Assembly: GCF_004379255.2 (NCBI RefSeq) | Contig: NC_056045.1 | Coordinates: 10,815,593-10,879,592 of the forward strand | Length of the DNA stretch: 64,000 bases | Reading direction: 5' to 3' | DNA from: Salvia splendens | Lineage: Eukaryota; Streptophyta; Magnoliopsida; Lamiales; Lamiaceae | Part shown: positions 1 through 11,567 of the stretch, piece by piece | How positions within the stretch are numbered: position 1 is the stretch's first letter | Layout of the letters: the number at the start of each line of letters is the position of its first letter | Program-made: the position numbers and the translations under genes | Notes under the pieces: generated by a model | Database searches by the model: none | The model's input: the letters and a program-made list of their open reading frames with translations, nothing else | What the model was told of the DNA's origin: nothing

Positions 1-760
1 AATATTCCCAAAATATGCTCCAAATGGTGTTTAATAATTTTACACGAACTAAAAGGAATTGAGTGGGTTTAGCCATAAAAACTAGACCTAAAAGGATTTG
101 ATAGGGAGTTAGAAATGGAAGAAGGTTGTGTATAGAGGGAGGAATCCTCCTTGGGACCTAAGACTTCTCACAAGAAGATCAAGGCAATTTAAGCCTACTT
201 TTACCAATGCACACACCATAGATGCATAGTAATTGGATAAAATCTCACATAGGAGATGCTGAAATAAAAGTTTTTTTACATCAACATTCATCAATAAGCT
301 GAGGTTTAAAGTCTCATAAATGAGTATATATAGGTGGGGTTGAAAACCGAAGAAAATACAAAGACCAAATCGCTCGCCCGAATGTTCCCCACTCCTCATT
401 TTGCCCGACTCGTGGGAATTCTCTGCCTAAATTTGAAAAAACAAAGCAAAACGCCCGTCGGGCGTTTTGGACATCTCATTCGCCCGGCTCGGGCATTTCT
501 TCAGGAGTCACACTCTATTCAATGTGTGACTTTCATAAAATGACCACAACTCGCTCCACCGGACTCCGATTGAGACACGCAAGATACTCACCATACTCTT
601 TTGAAGACGAAGACATGTGGCCTTGGAAGAGAATTTGGACTTCATTTGGATTGATAGATTACAATTTGAATCAGACCCCAACTTCGGCTTTTTAGGCCCC
701 AATCTAGCCATGGTATAGTTCATTGTTATTTCTGTTTTAGGAAACATTTTATTTTTGATG
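1..760 (-). mobile_element. LTR fragment (U3 side) of an Athila-like retrotransposon
   Basis: Non-coding. Positions 370-495 hold four degenerate copies of a CGCCCG..CGGGCG palindrome, the clearest being CGCCCGTCGGGCG at 452-464. On the minus strand these lie just upstream of a TATATATA box at 325-332. The same order, palindromes then TATA, occurs in the LTRs at 40327-41689, 51283-52599 and 59202-60475, so I infer a U3 segment read on the minus strand. The left end is cut by the window and no right terminus or TSD was found. An unrelated promoter fragment is possible. Confidence 0.5.
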
Positions 761-899
761 AGATAATCTAAAAAGAAAAACGTTTCATTTTTAATGGGAC
801 AAATGGAATATATAATAGAGAAAATCGGATGCGTGGGAGACTCTACTACTACAATCTGAAAAATGTACCCACTTTGTTATTTATTTTGGTTATGGGAAA

Positions 900-1190
900 A
901 ACGTCATCCGAGTCGGCGTGTTATTAAGTTAAAACGCCAACCAAGACGGAATTTTGTAAATAATTTGTGATTTTTGAAAAATACAGTCTTTATTATAAAA
1001 CGCCGTTCAGGTTAGCGTGTTTAATTTAAAAACGCCAATTTCGTTGGCGTATTTAAGCTATTATCAGAAAAAAAATCCATATTCATAATTTATAAACGCC
1101 GATTCGCGTGGTGTGTTTAAATGATTTTCTGAAAAAAAAGTAAATTCAGAAACGCAATCGACGTTGTCGTTTCTTCCCAGAATGAATAAT
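900..1190. repeat. Degenerate tandem repeat with AACGCC/GGCGT motifs
   Basis: Four to five units of about 60-70 bp, each an AT-rich stretch carrying a short inverted pair AACGCC...GGCGT (near 911-942, 998-1018, 1030-1052, 1095-1110, 1150-1172). They lie upstream of the PMD pseudogene. They could be the terminal or subterminal repeats of a transposon that carried the PMD gene, but no matching far end was found in this window. Confidence 0.55.
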
Positions 1191-1579
1191 ATATCCGATT
1201 ATCCTCCCAAAATCGCCAAAACTTATCTTCAACCCACACACAACCACACACAATGGCTTTGAACGGTGATTTCACCCTCCATCTAGCAATTGCATCAACA
1301 AGGAGTGAATCAGTGCCATTCTTCTGCATATTTGATATATTCTTCGATTAGTATGCTTATTTTTTATAATGTTGGAGTAATTGTTTGGTAGTTATTTAGG
1401 GTTTGTAATGTTGTAAATTGAGTTAAAATTTTGTGTTGCATTATTATTTAGCGTCGTGGCTTATTTGAATGCATTATTGTTGATTGATAGTTGAGATATT
1501 GGTGTTTAGTTAGGGTATAAATTTGATTAAAATTGAGTTTAAACTAGGTAGTGTTGTTCTACCTTAAAAATTGGGCAAC

Positions 1580-1891
1580 TTGATTGGGTTTAAGTGGGTT
1601 ATAAATTGGTGTTGCATTATTTGGGTTAAGGTGTTACATTATTTGATATTGGGTTCAATAGTGACAATTTATTGAAATTATTTAGGTTTATGTATATTGT
1701 TTAGTTTGAATTGTGAATGTTGTGTAGGTGAATTGGGTTCAAATTTTGTGTAAGTAGCTTATAAATTGGTTGTACATTATTTGATATTGGTGTTCCATTT
1801 TGTGATATTAGGTTGAATAGTATCCAATTATTGAAATTGTTTAGGTTTGTGTATTGTTTAATTTGAATTGTGAATGTTGTGTAGGTGAATT
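1580..1891 (+). repeat. Two-copy tandem duplication upstream of the PMD coding start
   Basis: Two diverged copies of about 157 bp. The stretch ending in GTGAATGTTGTGTAGGTGAA occurs near 1714-1733 and again near 1871-1890, each preceded by matching TTATTTGATATTGG and TTATTGAAATT blocks. The second copy runs directly into the PMD start codon at 1892. This is probably duplicated leader or intron sequence; GTAG|GTGAA could be a splice junction. Confidence 0.6.
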
Positions 1892-2134
1892 ATGTCAACA
1901 TCATCTACTTCTCGTCGAAGACTTTTATGTGGTCCTGAGGACCCTTCTGTATTGTATCTTCAGAGACAACACGTCTATCAAAACATATGGGCAGGAGTTG
2001 AATCACAAGAAGTACGATGTAGAAGATATGAAGGAATTATTTGGGATATTCCCACACATCCCCGTGTTTTGGCGACAATAGACGAGATGGGCTTTGACGG
2101 CATATTGAGGTATGGCCAGCCAAAGGACATTGAC

Positions 2135-4929
2135 TGTGACGCCCCACTTTTCGAACCCTAAGACGTTTGCTTTTTTTTTTCTTTTATTGTCACGATTTAA
2201 ATTACGAATTGTTATGTGGTTGCTTTGGTAACCTAATTTTGATTTGACCGAGTCAATTTCGTTGATTTTATTACGTGGCTTAAATTAATTGATGTGGAAT
2301 GAAATATATATTGCGGTAAAGTATATTTTAAGGGGAGTGAGATTTAATTAGGATCATAAATAATTACCTTGCCCTTTTATGGAGAAAATTTCGACCACTA
2401 TTAATTATTGGAGAGGAATTTCTTTTTCTTGGATTTAATTATTTGTTTTGGGATAATTATCCAAATTAAATCCAAAGCCTAATTATCTTATTTCTTCATG
2501 ATAAAAATCGACCCCTATTATTCTTCTAAGGGAGATTTCAAAATCTCCCAAATATTTGGGAGAAGGGAATTTATTCATTATTCATTTTGATCCCTTAGTT
2601 ATTTCTTTCCATGATTTAATTGGAATATCCTAGCAAATCTTTCCTTACCTTAATTTATAAAAGATTTGGAAATTATTTTCCTTGTAGGAGAAGTAAATCA
2701 CACGCCTACTACCGTATTATTTGGGAGGATTTTTATTCTATTCCGTATTATCTTATTCTGCTCCGTGAAATACAAATTTAATCATAGGCTAATTAAATAG
2801 CCCATGATTTTCGAAAATCCTCCTTAATTCTCCCTCAATTTCACGCCAATCATCCCCCTCCAAATCTCTCAAATCTTTATTTGATTATTCTCCCAAATCT
2901 TCAATTAATTGTGGGATATTCAACTCTATAAATAGAGACTAACTAAATCCCTAACCCTAGCCACCACAAACCACACGCCTACACACTCTCTCTCACACGC
3001 CATTCTCTCTTCTCCACTCCTCCCATACTTGTTCTTCTACTCTACTCAAGATCCTTTCGATTTGCCAAGAGTTTGTTGAAGAATCAAGAGTTATATTTGT
3101 TTCTACCGATTGTTTCGTTCAAGAAAGGTACAATCAAATCTCTATTCTTCATTCCTCTCCATCTAAACTTTCTTTGACTCTCTCATGCATATAGTGAGTG
3201 TAGGGGATTCAAATCTAAATCGGTGGGAATTTGTATTTGTATATGTGTATGCGTTTTGAATGAATTTGTATGAAGATTTAATGAATCATTGGTGAACAAT
3301 GTATGATTATATGAAAGCATGAGGGTGATGACTCTTTTAAGCATGTTTGTGTGTTAAAACCATGAAAAGGGTGTGTTTGAATGAATGGGGATAAAACCCT
3401 AATTCGAATGTTGAAACATGCAAAACAATGAGTTCGAACAGTAGGTTCCGACACGTTTTTAACTGACCAAATGAACTCCTTTTTGTTCGATTATTTTTTC
3501 TAAGTAAACTTCATGTTTTCTTCTGTGTTGTGTGAGAATTTCAACCTATTTGGACAAAATATGAAGTTTTGGTGAATTATTGAAGTTGACTGCGCAATTC
3601 TGCCAGAAAATGTTTTCTCGACCAGTAGGTTATGTTTTCGAATTGACCGACCAAAAAGGGGTATTTTGATATGAAATTTAAACTGGAAGTTATTTGATGA
3701 GTCTACTGCATTGTGGTAAAGTTTTAGCCCCAGCGGAAGTCGGGTGAATTTTTAATGATTCTCACAAAATGGTTGCGCAGTTCTGCCAGATGTTTATCTT
3801 TACAAGATGACTATATTGTTATGTTATAAGTGATACACATGATTTATATATGGGTTAAAGAACCACTCTATGATGAAGTGATGTGTTATTCAAAGATGTA
3901 TGCTATGATGTGATTTCCATATGTTGATGGAGAAAAGGGAACCGTCGGGGACATGCATAATTTTAAGTCAATGTTTGTGACTAATTAGTAATACACATCA
4001 TCTAAAGGTGATAACGCGCGCGCGAAGTGTGATAACAAAGGAAAAGCAGTACTTGAGATTCTAAACGGTCGAGGTGGGCTCTCTTTTAAATAAGGACTAT
4101 GTCCTAATGTTTTATCGATGGAAATAACTATGATTATCATGCCTTGATTTGTTTTTAAGTGCCTATTTGAGGTGGCTTTTTGCCACTATTATATAAATCG
4201 AATTCGGGTCCTCGTAGGGACGCAAACCCTACTTGGATTAGTGTACACCTATGGTAGACCGTGTGCTAGCGTACGGGCTGGCCGGTCTAGTGGCCTGGTT
4301 TGCGGCCGCATTCCTTGTCATGTATTGGCAGATATGGTTGACGTCTATGGGTAAATGACTGCGCAGTCGCTATTTTGAACAATGGAAAATATTTTGGGTG
4401 CCTCGGGCCTTTCTAAAGTAAAACCCCGATGGTTACTTACGTATGGCATGATAACATATACTTTTATTTAAAATGTTTTCGGCATGAGACACTGAGTATT
4501 ATTTTTTATAGTACTCAGCCCTGCATATGTTTTCCCCTATGTGCAGGTTGAGCGGCGACGAGCGGTTGGTGGGGTTGAGCAGGATAAAAATGAGAACTAT
4601 GTTTTAAAACTCCGAGTGTTGTTGTGTCTTCACACATGACATCACTATTTTCTTGGATGCTTCTGCTGTGATGTTTTCTTTACATATTTTTGTTTGTTTA
4701 ACTATAAAACTGTTTTATTTGGGATGTTTGAAAACTCGTTACCTTTTTAAATAATGCTAAACCTTTAGTCTTTTTATTTATTAAACATAAATGCTCTTGG
4801 TCGTTTTACTTATTAAGCTTAAATTCTTGGTCAAACCCTTGTTGAAACCCTAACCTTCTATGTCTGTTCATTAAGTCTTTTTAAATCACGATCGCCCGCA
4901 TTTATTAACCCTAAAGTGCGGTCGTGACA
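2135..4929 (+). mobile_element. Solo LTR, Ty3/gypsy (chromovirus-like), 2795 bp
   Basis: It starts TGTGACGCCCC and ends GCGGTCGTGACA, with a perfect 5-bp target duplication TTGAC at 2130-2134 and 4930-4934. The ends match the style of the chromovirus LTRs at 21013-25137 and 53256-56668 (TGTGACGCCCC...GCGGTCGTGATA), so it belongs to the same broad group, but the inner sequence looks different. No internal region is present, hence a solo LTR left by LTR-LTR recombination. It interrupts the PMD gene between two codons. Confidence 0.9.
2927..2934 (+). promoter_or_regulatory. TATA box of the solo LTR
   Basis: TATAAATA lies about 790 bp into the LTR and is followed by a C-rich leader rich in CTCTCT and CACAC. 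This fits the U3/R boundary of the plus-oriented LTR. Inferred from sequence only. Confidence 0.5.
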
Positions 4930-5358
4930 TTGACCACCATCTGATCACCGCGTTGATTGAATGTTGGAGGCCAGAGACTCACACGTTTCACTTCCGAGTC
5001 AGTGAAGCGACATTTATATTGGAAGACGTGGATGTCTTATGGGGCCTCAAAGTTGACGGTGAAGCTTCGACTGGTTACATCCCCACTAAGGATGTCAACT
5101 ATTTGATACAGTTGAGTTGAAAGAATTGGTTTGGAAGAAGACAACCTTATCAAATCAATTAAGGATTAAGTTGACTGATGACCATGACAACTATATATGT
5201 GTTCAACGGGCTCGTGTTTATTATCTACTTTTACTTGGTGGTCTGATGATCCTGAACGCCTCCGGGAATAAAATGTCATTCTTCTACTTGCAATTCTCCA
5301 TGGATATAAAACGATGTTCTAGCTACAGCTGGGGTGGTGCGACTCTTGCTACTTTGTA

Positions 5359-5614
5359 CTTCTTTCGTCCCAAGTTACTTGAGTCGTATTCCATTTTGGG
5401 TTGTCCCAAGTTACTTGAGTCATTTCTCTTTTTAAGCTAAAAACAAAATATCTAATCACACTCACTCTATTCTTTCTTTTACATTACCCTCTCTCATCTC
5501 TATCTTACTTTATTCTCTCTTCTATATTATATTACTTTATTTAACTCACTAAACACAACTTTCTTAAATCATGTGCCGAAAAGAAACGCCTCAAGTAACG
5601 TGGGACGGAGGAAG
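5359..5614. mobile_element. Stowaway-like MITE in the PMD gene
   Basis: 256 bp with imperfect terminal inverted repeats, CTTCTTTCGTCCCAAGTTAC at the left and the complement of GTAACGTGGGACGGAGGAAG at the right, flanked by TA at 5357-5358 and 5615-5616. The left terminal motif GTCCCAAGTTACTTGAGTC is repeated at 5403-5421. Excising it with one TA rejoins the PMD codons as ATLYNNLCEVALG. Confidence 0.88.
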
Positions 5615-5949
5615 TATAACAATTTATGTGAAGTTGCACTTGGTAGGGGGACCGATGTCGGGGGAGCTTGTACTTTGTTACAATTGTGGGCTTGGGAGAG
5701 AATCCCAAATACTAGACCGAAGATGATAGCTCATGCATGTAGACTACACACCATGTGCAGTCGTGTAAGTTGTTCACTCATTAATTTTTTAAGCATAATT
5801 TTCATTATTTTTCGTGCTATTCACTCATAATATATATATTTTAGATTGAGTGGTCTGGCATCATATGTAAAAGCACCCGGGCATTGCATTGAACAGTTCA
5901 GAGACCAGTTCTCCAGAATGCACGCCAACCAGGTAATTTATGTAACTCC

Positions 5950-6016
5950 AAATTGATTTTTGTTTTGACTAAATTTGTTTTGACTAATTTTTTTTGACTA
6001 AATTTGTTTCATATGT
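5950..6016 (+). repeat. Short tandem repeat in a PMD intron
   Basis: About four degenerate copies of TTTTGACTAAATTTG lie in the putative intron 5932-6018 just before the acceptor CATATGTAG. Likely replication slippage. Confidence 0.6.
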
Positions 6017-7031
6017 AGTTTATTTGGAGGCCTTATCTTATGCAACTTGCTGGATATTTGCGTTAAGGGTCGTCCTATATGGATGTCGATAACATCGCTT
6101 ATTTGCTGGAATTTGGTTGAGCCACACATGCCACAACGAGTGTTGCGACAATTTAGGATCGTCTAACCATATATCCCGATCCTTAACAGGTTCCACCTAG
6201 TAGAGTTTATGAAACATGACGTAAATGTGGAAGAAATTGGGTTGTTTACCACCAAAATTATATACAAGAGTGGGACAATAGGCACAACTTGGTATGGACT
6301 GATTTCGAGTACTCAAATGACCTAGTTGCAACAAATGAATATATGAATTGGTTTCGAAGAATAACCGTGGTGTACTTAACTCAACCTGTCGTGCACGCTC
6401 AAGAGGGCTTCCATGAAACGACATCTTCTCATAGCTTCGCGCTAAATTGAAACAAATATTAATTATTTAATTTCATATGATGAAATGTAATTAACTTTAT
6501 AAATTGTAGGTGGAAACGTTTCAAAAAATACATCACTTTCTAAATGGGCGAGGTATGAGATCTCAACCTGATTTAGTTACAATTTCGAAGATGGTTGAAG
6601 ATGGTCCGCAAGTATGTGGAGAGGCTCAGCTGATGGACTACCGTCCTTCCCAGCGATATGAACTGGACATTGTCATGCTCATAAAACAAAAAGAGAAACG
6701 ATGTGCAAAGAAGAAAACTGGCTGTGGAGAGTCATCATCTTCAAGGATGGATGTTCATTTGGCATATGACTCTAATGAAGACTTTGTGTGTCCACCTCCA
6801 CCTAGATCTACAGTTCGAGGTCGTCACTCGGTCAGTCACACAGGTACAGGTGAAGATATTCATCCCAGTGATGACTACCATTCTCCACCTCGGTCTTCTG
6901 TGCGAGATGAGTTTTTCGGAGCGGATTTAGAGAATTTTGTTTTGCAAGATACTCCTCCCTCAAGACTCCAATCTTCCAGAATCGGTAAGGGGATTCAGAG
7001 CCTGTTTATGAGGAGAAGGCGAGAAGATTGA

Positions 7032-7250
7032 ACTAAACTAGATATACTTTTATTTGGTTATTGAGTTGAACTTTGTGTTTGTGAACCTTGTTAATCTTTT
7101 TATTTAGGAAAAAATCTTTATATTTGATAATTTTAGAACTCAAATCTATTGCCATTTATTTTGAATAGGCTATATAATAAGTGAGGAATACTTGCAATAT
7201 TTTGAATAGGCAATATAATGAGCAGGATTACTTTGTGAATTAAATATTCT
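7032..7250. other. Unassigned AT-rich sequence downstream of the PMD remnant
   Basis: No coding signal. A short near-duplicate, TTTTGAATAGGCTATATAAT and TTTTGAATAGGCAATATAAT, sits at about 7160-7220. It may be PMD 3' UTR or the unrecognised start of the LTR remnant that follows. Confidence 0.4.
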
Positions 7251-8758
7251 GCCTTAATGAGAAGATTCCCACGTGCTTATCAGAAACTACACATATTTCG
7301 TTTTAGGTTTGGTATACTGAAAAGCATGTTTTGAGCACGAATAGAATCTTGCTTGTATACGAAAAACTCTACAATCCCCGATTCAGTATTATTCGAAAAA
7401 CTCTACACGAATAGAATCACTATTATTATTACATTGTGTTTGCTTGTGCATTTATAAGATGTTTTACGAACATTTAAATGCATAAGAAACAAACAAAGCT
7501 TAAGTCTTTTGCTTAGTAGACTGGTTGTGGGCGACGTCCACTTTAGTGTAACTATAGCCAGTTCTATGCAATGCTTTGCAAAAGAGAAAGAAGAATTTCA
7601 CAACCTAGATAGGCTTTGACTACCTATTGTGAAAGGTTGCAATGTCAGTACCCATATTTCTAAGCCTTACTGAAATAAGATGACATTAGTGTGGTATAAC
7701 ACTGAACGGATCTAATAGCAAGACATGTCTTTATGCTATTTACTAAAAGACGAGGTCTTGATAAACAACTATTTCTTAATCAACATGCGTTAGCATTGAG
7801 CATACGTTATTGATCATGCATTACTTTGACTTATCAAATGGTGCAGGTTTACGCAACCCAATAATCTTGAATCGTGCGCCTGGTGAGTGTGGTTTGATAA
7901 TGTCCTCAAGAGGAGCTTGAAACAAGGTTTTATTATTCGAAAAACTGGTCAGTTGGAATGTAATTATTCCATGAATAACAAATATGCGTTTCTTGCTAAG
8001 TCTACTCTCGGAATTAAAAAGATGTTAATTAATTAAGTCCATGATATACTTTAATTAATTAATGGACATTTATATCTTAAGTGCGGGAAATAAACAATAA
8101 ACAAAACGGAAACCCGTATTACTTGTAATTTCGAATTTGAATGGTCAGTGCAATATTATTACTGTAGTGACTGATAATAATATTCCAATATAAGCTTATA
8201 TTAAATTGTGGGTTCAATTTAATTACTAAAAAGCTAATTGGGGGAGATCATATCCAAAACCTTCCATAGATCTTGACTAGGCCCAATATGTTATTTAATA
8301 TAAATAGGAGAGTAAAGGACATGCAAAATAATTAATTAATTAACTCAGAAAAATCGTCTCCTCTCTCTGCAGTAGGTGTGATTTTCTTCTTCGCACAATC
8401 TATGGGATTTTTGTCTCTTCTTTATTCGAGTCCTAGTATTTTGATGAGATCAGCCCACCCTGATCTCAAAATACAGTTCAGGAACCAGTTTGAAGATCTG
8501 TGGTCTGGTATTGAAGATCATCACGTGGAGAAGGCGCAAGCAATCGACGATTCTTCGGAGAATCAAATCGGTAACTCTAAACTGTAGTATTCATGTTTAT
8601 GATTTACTTTCTTTGAGCATGAATTATATGCGTTCTAACATGCAATTATCTGTTTAACATGTGAATTGATTAATCCCATAATTGATCAAATAGATCCTGA
8701 TCTAATTTATTTGTTTTGTACAAGTCTTCCGATGTGCAAGGGGCACCAAATCCCTACA
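7250..8758 (+). mobile_element. LTR remnant, probably Ty1/copia
   Basis: Non-coding, AT-rich, with LTR-like organisation: a TATA-type sequence (ATTTAATATAAATAGGAG near 8294-8311), a pyrimidine-rich leader (TCGTCTCCTCTCTCTGC at 8353-8369) and a 3' end ...CAAATCCCTACA at 8758 that abuts Mutator transposase sequence. No start with a matching TSD was found. The short ORF at 8378-8587 lies in the leader and I do not regard it as a gene. The copia assignment is from general resemblance only. Confidence 0.4.
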
Positions 8759-9177
8759 TTTCATGCTTTGCTACATGAAGTATTATGCGTTCCATAAATC
8801 AATTCCAACTTTCTTTGATTTCCTCATCAACAATGGCATATGCATCAAGCAAACATGTCTTATTAGCATCAAATCCAACGACAATAAGAATTTTACCTCG
8901 ACATCGTCCACGTAGATGAGTTCCATCAACTGTTAGGGCATTAGCAATGGGGCGCCACGTCAGCAGTTTTATCCTCCTACCTCCCCACCTGTAGTGGGGC
9001 GCCCTAAGGCGCGCCATAAGGCGCGCCCTATAGCGCGCCACGTCAATATTTTTTTAATATTTACAAAATCCATACGAATTTAAAAAAAAAATAATACATT
9101 AAAATACGAATTTCATAAACTTCATTTCATTTAATAAAAATTAATACATTACAATGCGAATTAAAAAAAACGCAAAC

Positions 9178-10534
9178 TCAGCGACGGCGGTTACGAGCCC
9201 ACACTTCTTCAATCATGTCACTCATGAGCTGCGCATGCTCCTGTTGGTTGTGCATTGAGGCCTGTCTAGATAGAACCTCTTCGAAGCCTAACGGTAACCC
9301 TCTATCGGGTGTGTCGGTCGATGTGCCGGAAGAGCTAGATGCACGGTCGTCTTCATTCCAGTCGGTGATGCTTCCGCCTTCACTCTCGACTATCATGTTG
9401 TGCATGATTATGCACGCATATATGACATCGGCGATGACTTCCTTGTACCAGAAACGAGCCGGCCCTTTCACAATTGCCCACCGTGATTGGAGCACCCCAA
9501 ATGCCCGCTCAACATCCTTCCGCGCCGCCTCCTGCTTTTGCGCAAATAAAACCCTCCTCACCAATTGAGCAGCTGACCGTCTTTAGGAAAACTGGCCACC
9601 GTGGGTAGATGCCATCGGCCAAGTAGTACCCCATATGGTATTGGCGTCTGTTGGCAGTGAACTCGATGGCCGGGCCGTTGCCGTTACATTGGTCGGTGAA
9701 GAGGGTGGACGAGTTGAGGACGTTGATGTCGTTGTTCGACCCGGCTACGCCGAAGTAAGCATGCCAGATCCAGAGCCGATGGTCAGCGACGGCTTCGAGG
9801 ATCATCGTCGGGTGGCTGCCCTTGTACCCACTTGTGAATTGGCCTCTCCACGCCGTCGGACAATTCTTCCACTCCCAGTGCATACAGTCGATGCTCCCGA
9901 GCATTCCGGGAAACCCGTGCGCCCTCTCGTGCATCTGCATTAGACCCTGGCAATCAGTGGTTGTCGGCTTGCCCAAATATGTGTCACCATAGGCCTCTAC
10001 TATCCCCCGACAAAAGCTCTTCAGACACTCGCGGCCTGTAGTCTCCCCACAGTGGAGGTACTCGTCAAAAAGGTCCGTCGTGGTGCCATATGCCAACTGA
10101 CGAATAGCAGTCGTGCACTTTTGCAATGGGGTAAGGACGGGTTTCCCGATGCCGTCCTCCCGAAACGTGAAGTATTCATCACGTGAAGACAATGTACGAA
10201 CAATGCTGAGAAAAAGGTACCTCGACATTCTAAACCGGCGGTGGAAAATAGTCGGGCCCCATCACGGTTGATCGGCAAAATAGTCTTCAACCAGACGTCT
10301 GTGAGCTTCCTGGTGGTCGCGTCGGACATACGACCTATATCGAATAGGCCAATGGACTTGCTCAGCCGCCGCTGCCGCCGCCGCAGCCGCTGCCGCTGCC
10401 GTCGCCTCCTTCTCGCGCTGCATTTGTGCATAGCATGCCGCCATGGCCTCTTCAACGGCTGCATCTAATGCTTCGTCAAGCGAACCACCGGATTCAGACG
10501 AACTAGAACTATTGGTGTCGTCGCCGAGATTCAT
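9178..10534 (-). pseudogene. PIF/Harbinger transposase (DDE_Tnp_4 family), decayed
   Basis: Start ATG 10534-10532 (MNLGDDTNSSSS). The N-terminus is Ser-rich, then has a 12-residue Ala run, then RMSRYLFLSIV. The catalytic DDE triad of the plant PIF family is visible: D in GSIDCMHWEWKNCP, D in SNNDINVLNSS, and E in DVERAFGVLQSRW. There are two lesions: an in-frame TGA at 10262-10264 between FADQP and WGPTIFHRRF (probably CGA to TGA), and a frameshift near 9560, after which LFAQKQEAARKDVERAF continues in another frame to the stop at 9178. Total about 450 codons, near full family length. Inactive here, although the ends might be moved by a related transposase. Confidence 0.9.
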
Positions 10535-10639
10535 TTTGGTTGGATGTAGAGAGAGAATATGTAAAGAGATAGTCGATATGTTCGTATGCACAACTGAATG
10601 AGAAACGAGATTTAAATAGAAAATCAAAACCGCGTGCCA

Positions 10640-10905
10640 TCGTCCGAGTCGATCGTCCGCGACCTCCACAATGGGGCGAACGATGGCGCGGACGATGACC
10701 ATCGTCCGCGGCCATCGTCCGCGACAGCCGCAATGGGGCGGACGATGGCGCGGACGATGGCCATCGTCCGCGCTATCCTCCGCGACCGAAGTATAGGGCG
10801 CGACTATCGTCCGCGCCCTATGGCACGCACCCGCAATGGGTGCGGACGATGGATGGCGCGGACGATGCGCGCCATCGGGCGTGCCATCGTCCGCCCATTG
10901 CGGAT
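10640..10905. repeat. GC-rich subterminal repeat array of the Harbinger element
   Basis: At least a dozen copies of GGACGATGG or its complement CCATCGTCC, many in the longer palindromic setting GCGCGGACGATGG/CCATCGTCCGC, alternating in orientation. They lie between the transposase start and the right terminal repeat. Arrays like this in DNA transposons often bind transposase; that role is inferred. A similar GGGCGGACGATGG block recurs at 18690. Confidence 0.8.
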
Positions 10906-11051
10906 ACTCTTAAAATGGGTATGCATAATTGAAAAGCCTCCACGGCTGGTCCAAAAACCCAAAATGCGTACTTGAATACCTTGTTCGTACCGCAGCTTAA
11001 TCTGTTATCATGCAACCATTCGACAATTGTACCAAGATTTTGTCTTTGCAT

Positions 11052-11567
11052 TTAATTCATATAAGACGGTAAAAACACAGGGTTAAAGTAACAATTCAAA
11101 AACACAGGCCATAAACCCTTGCTACCTGGACCGCGGGTGACTCCCCTAGACTCACGCACGCCTCGTCCTCCACTTCACCCGGACCGGGGGATATGGAATT
11201 GAGCAACCCGAACTGGGTGGCGTTCCTGGAGCCCGTTTCTGGAGTCTTCTAGAGCACCAATCTGGTCCCTTTCTCGTCTCATAGCTTCCGGATGAAACGA
11301 CCTCTTGGGCTCTGCTTCTGTGGTTGTATCAATTTTACAGTATAAGTAGTCAGAATTATAATGTCCAAGTCTAAAGTAATTCAACAACGCATCCAAAAAT
11401 GCAAAACCTTCCCCCCTCTTCTCTGCCCAACCTTCTTGTCACATCATCGTCCCTTTCCATCCCAACTCCTCTTCTTCATTGTCGACAACTACGTCTCCTA
11501 GGTTTTCTACTTGGCCTGTCGGGTGCTGAATGAGCGGTGAAGCTAGAATATAGCGGCAAGTGATTAA
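11052..11567. other. Unassigned sequence upstream of the MULE fragment
   Basis: Moderately GC-rich at 11110-11300 with C-rich stretches (near 11400-11480). A 73-codon minus ORF (11396-11175) rich in charged residues (EAEPKRSFHPEAMRRERDQ) shows no family I recognise and no good initiation context. It could be a captured host fragment or MULE internal sequence. Confidence 0.3.

Larger units (their letters stand above)
1892..7031 (+). pseudogene. Plant mobile domain (PMD, MAIN/MAIL1-like) pseudogene, split by two insertions
   Basis: The PMD family includes MAIN/MAIL1 and the proteins annotated as phosphatase 7 long-form homologues; PMD genes are often carried by transposons. The N-terminus starts at ATG 1892 and ends in YGQPKDID at 2134. 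It resumes in frame as [20 protein letters not shown] at 4935 and continues through GGATLATLY to 5358, then NNLCEVALG and LLQLWAWERIP from 5617. Likely introns are about 5768-5844 and 5932-6018 (GT..AG). The middle (5105-5300 and 6060-6420) has stops and frameshifts. The C-terminal exon 6510-7031 is open and encodes a Ser/Pro-rich tail ending in FMRRRRED. Removing the solo LTR and the MITE restores the local frame at both sites, so they hit an already formed gene. Not functional as it stands. Confidence 0.8.
8936..10909 (-). mobile_element. PIF/Harbinger DNA transposon, 1974 bp
   Basis: It is flanked by TTA at 8933-8935 and 10910-10912. Terminal repeats are imperfect: GGGCATTAGCAATGGGGCGC at the left and the complement of CCCATTGCGGATACTC at the right, sharing a GCAATGGG core. 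It carries a PIF-type transposase pseudogene on the minus strand and a GC-rich subterminal repeat array at the right. It is inserted in a MULE transposase reading frame. Confidence 0.88.
8759..11051 (-). pseudogene. Mutator-like (MULE) transposase fragment, interrupted by a Harbinger element
   Basis: On the minus strand, 11051-10910 encodes a segment with KVFKYAFWVFGPAVEAFQLC and 8935-8759 encodes TVDGTHLRGRCRGKILIVV, DANKTCLLDAYAIVDEEIKE and a short tail. This matches the MULE transposase domain, where the D of DGTHL is the first catalytic acidic residue. The two parts join in frame when the Harbinger element and one TTA are removed (…CIPIL|TVDGTH…). Only about 105 codons survive, with a TGA in place of the expected Trp after ESWN. 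The fragment is bounded at 8758 by LTR sequence, and no MULE terminal repeats were seen. Confidence 0.85.

Noticed and set aside
8378..8587. 69-codon ORF as a small host gene
   Set aside because: It sits in the leader of an LTR remnant and has no family features.
9635..10468. Plus-strand ORFs over the Harbinger transposase, including an Arg-rich one
   Set aside because: Antisense of the transposase; the Arg-rich part mirrors its Ala run.
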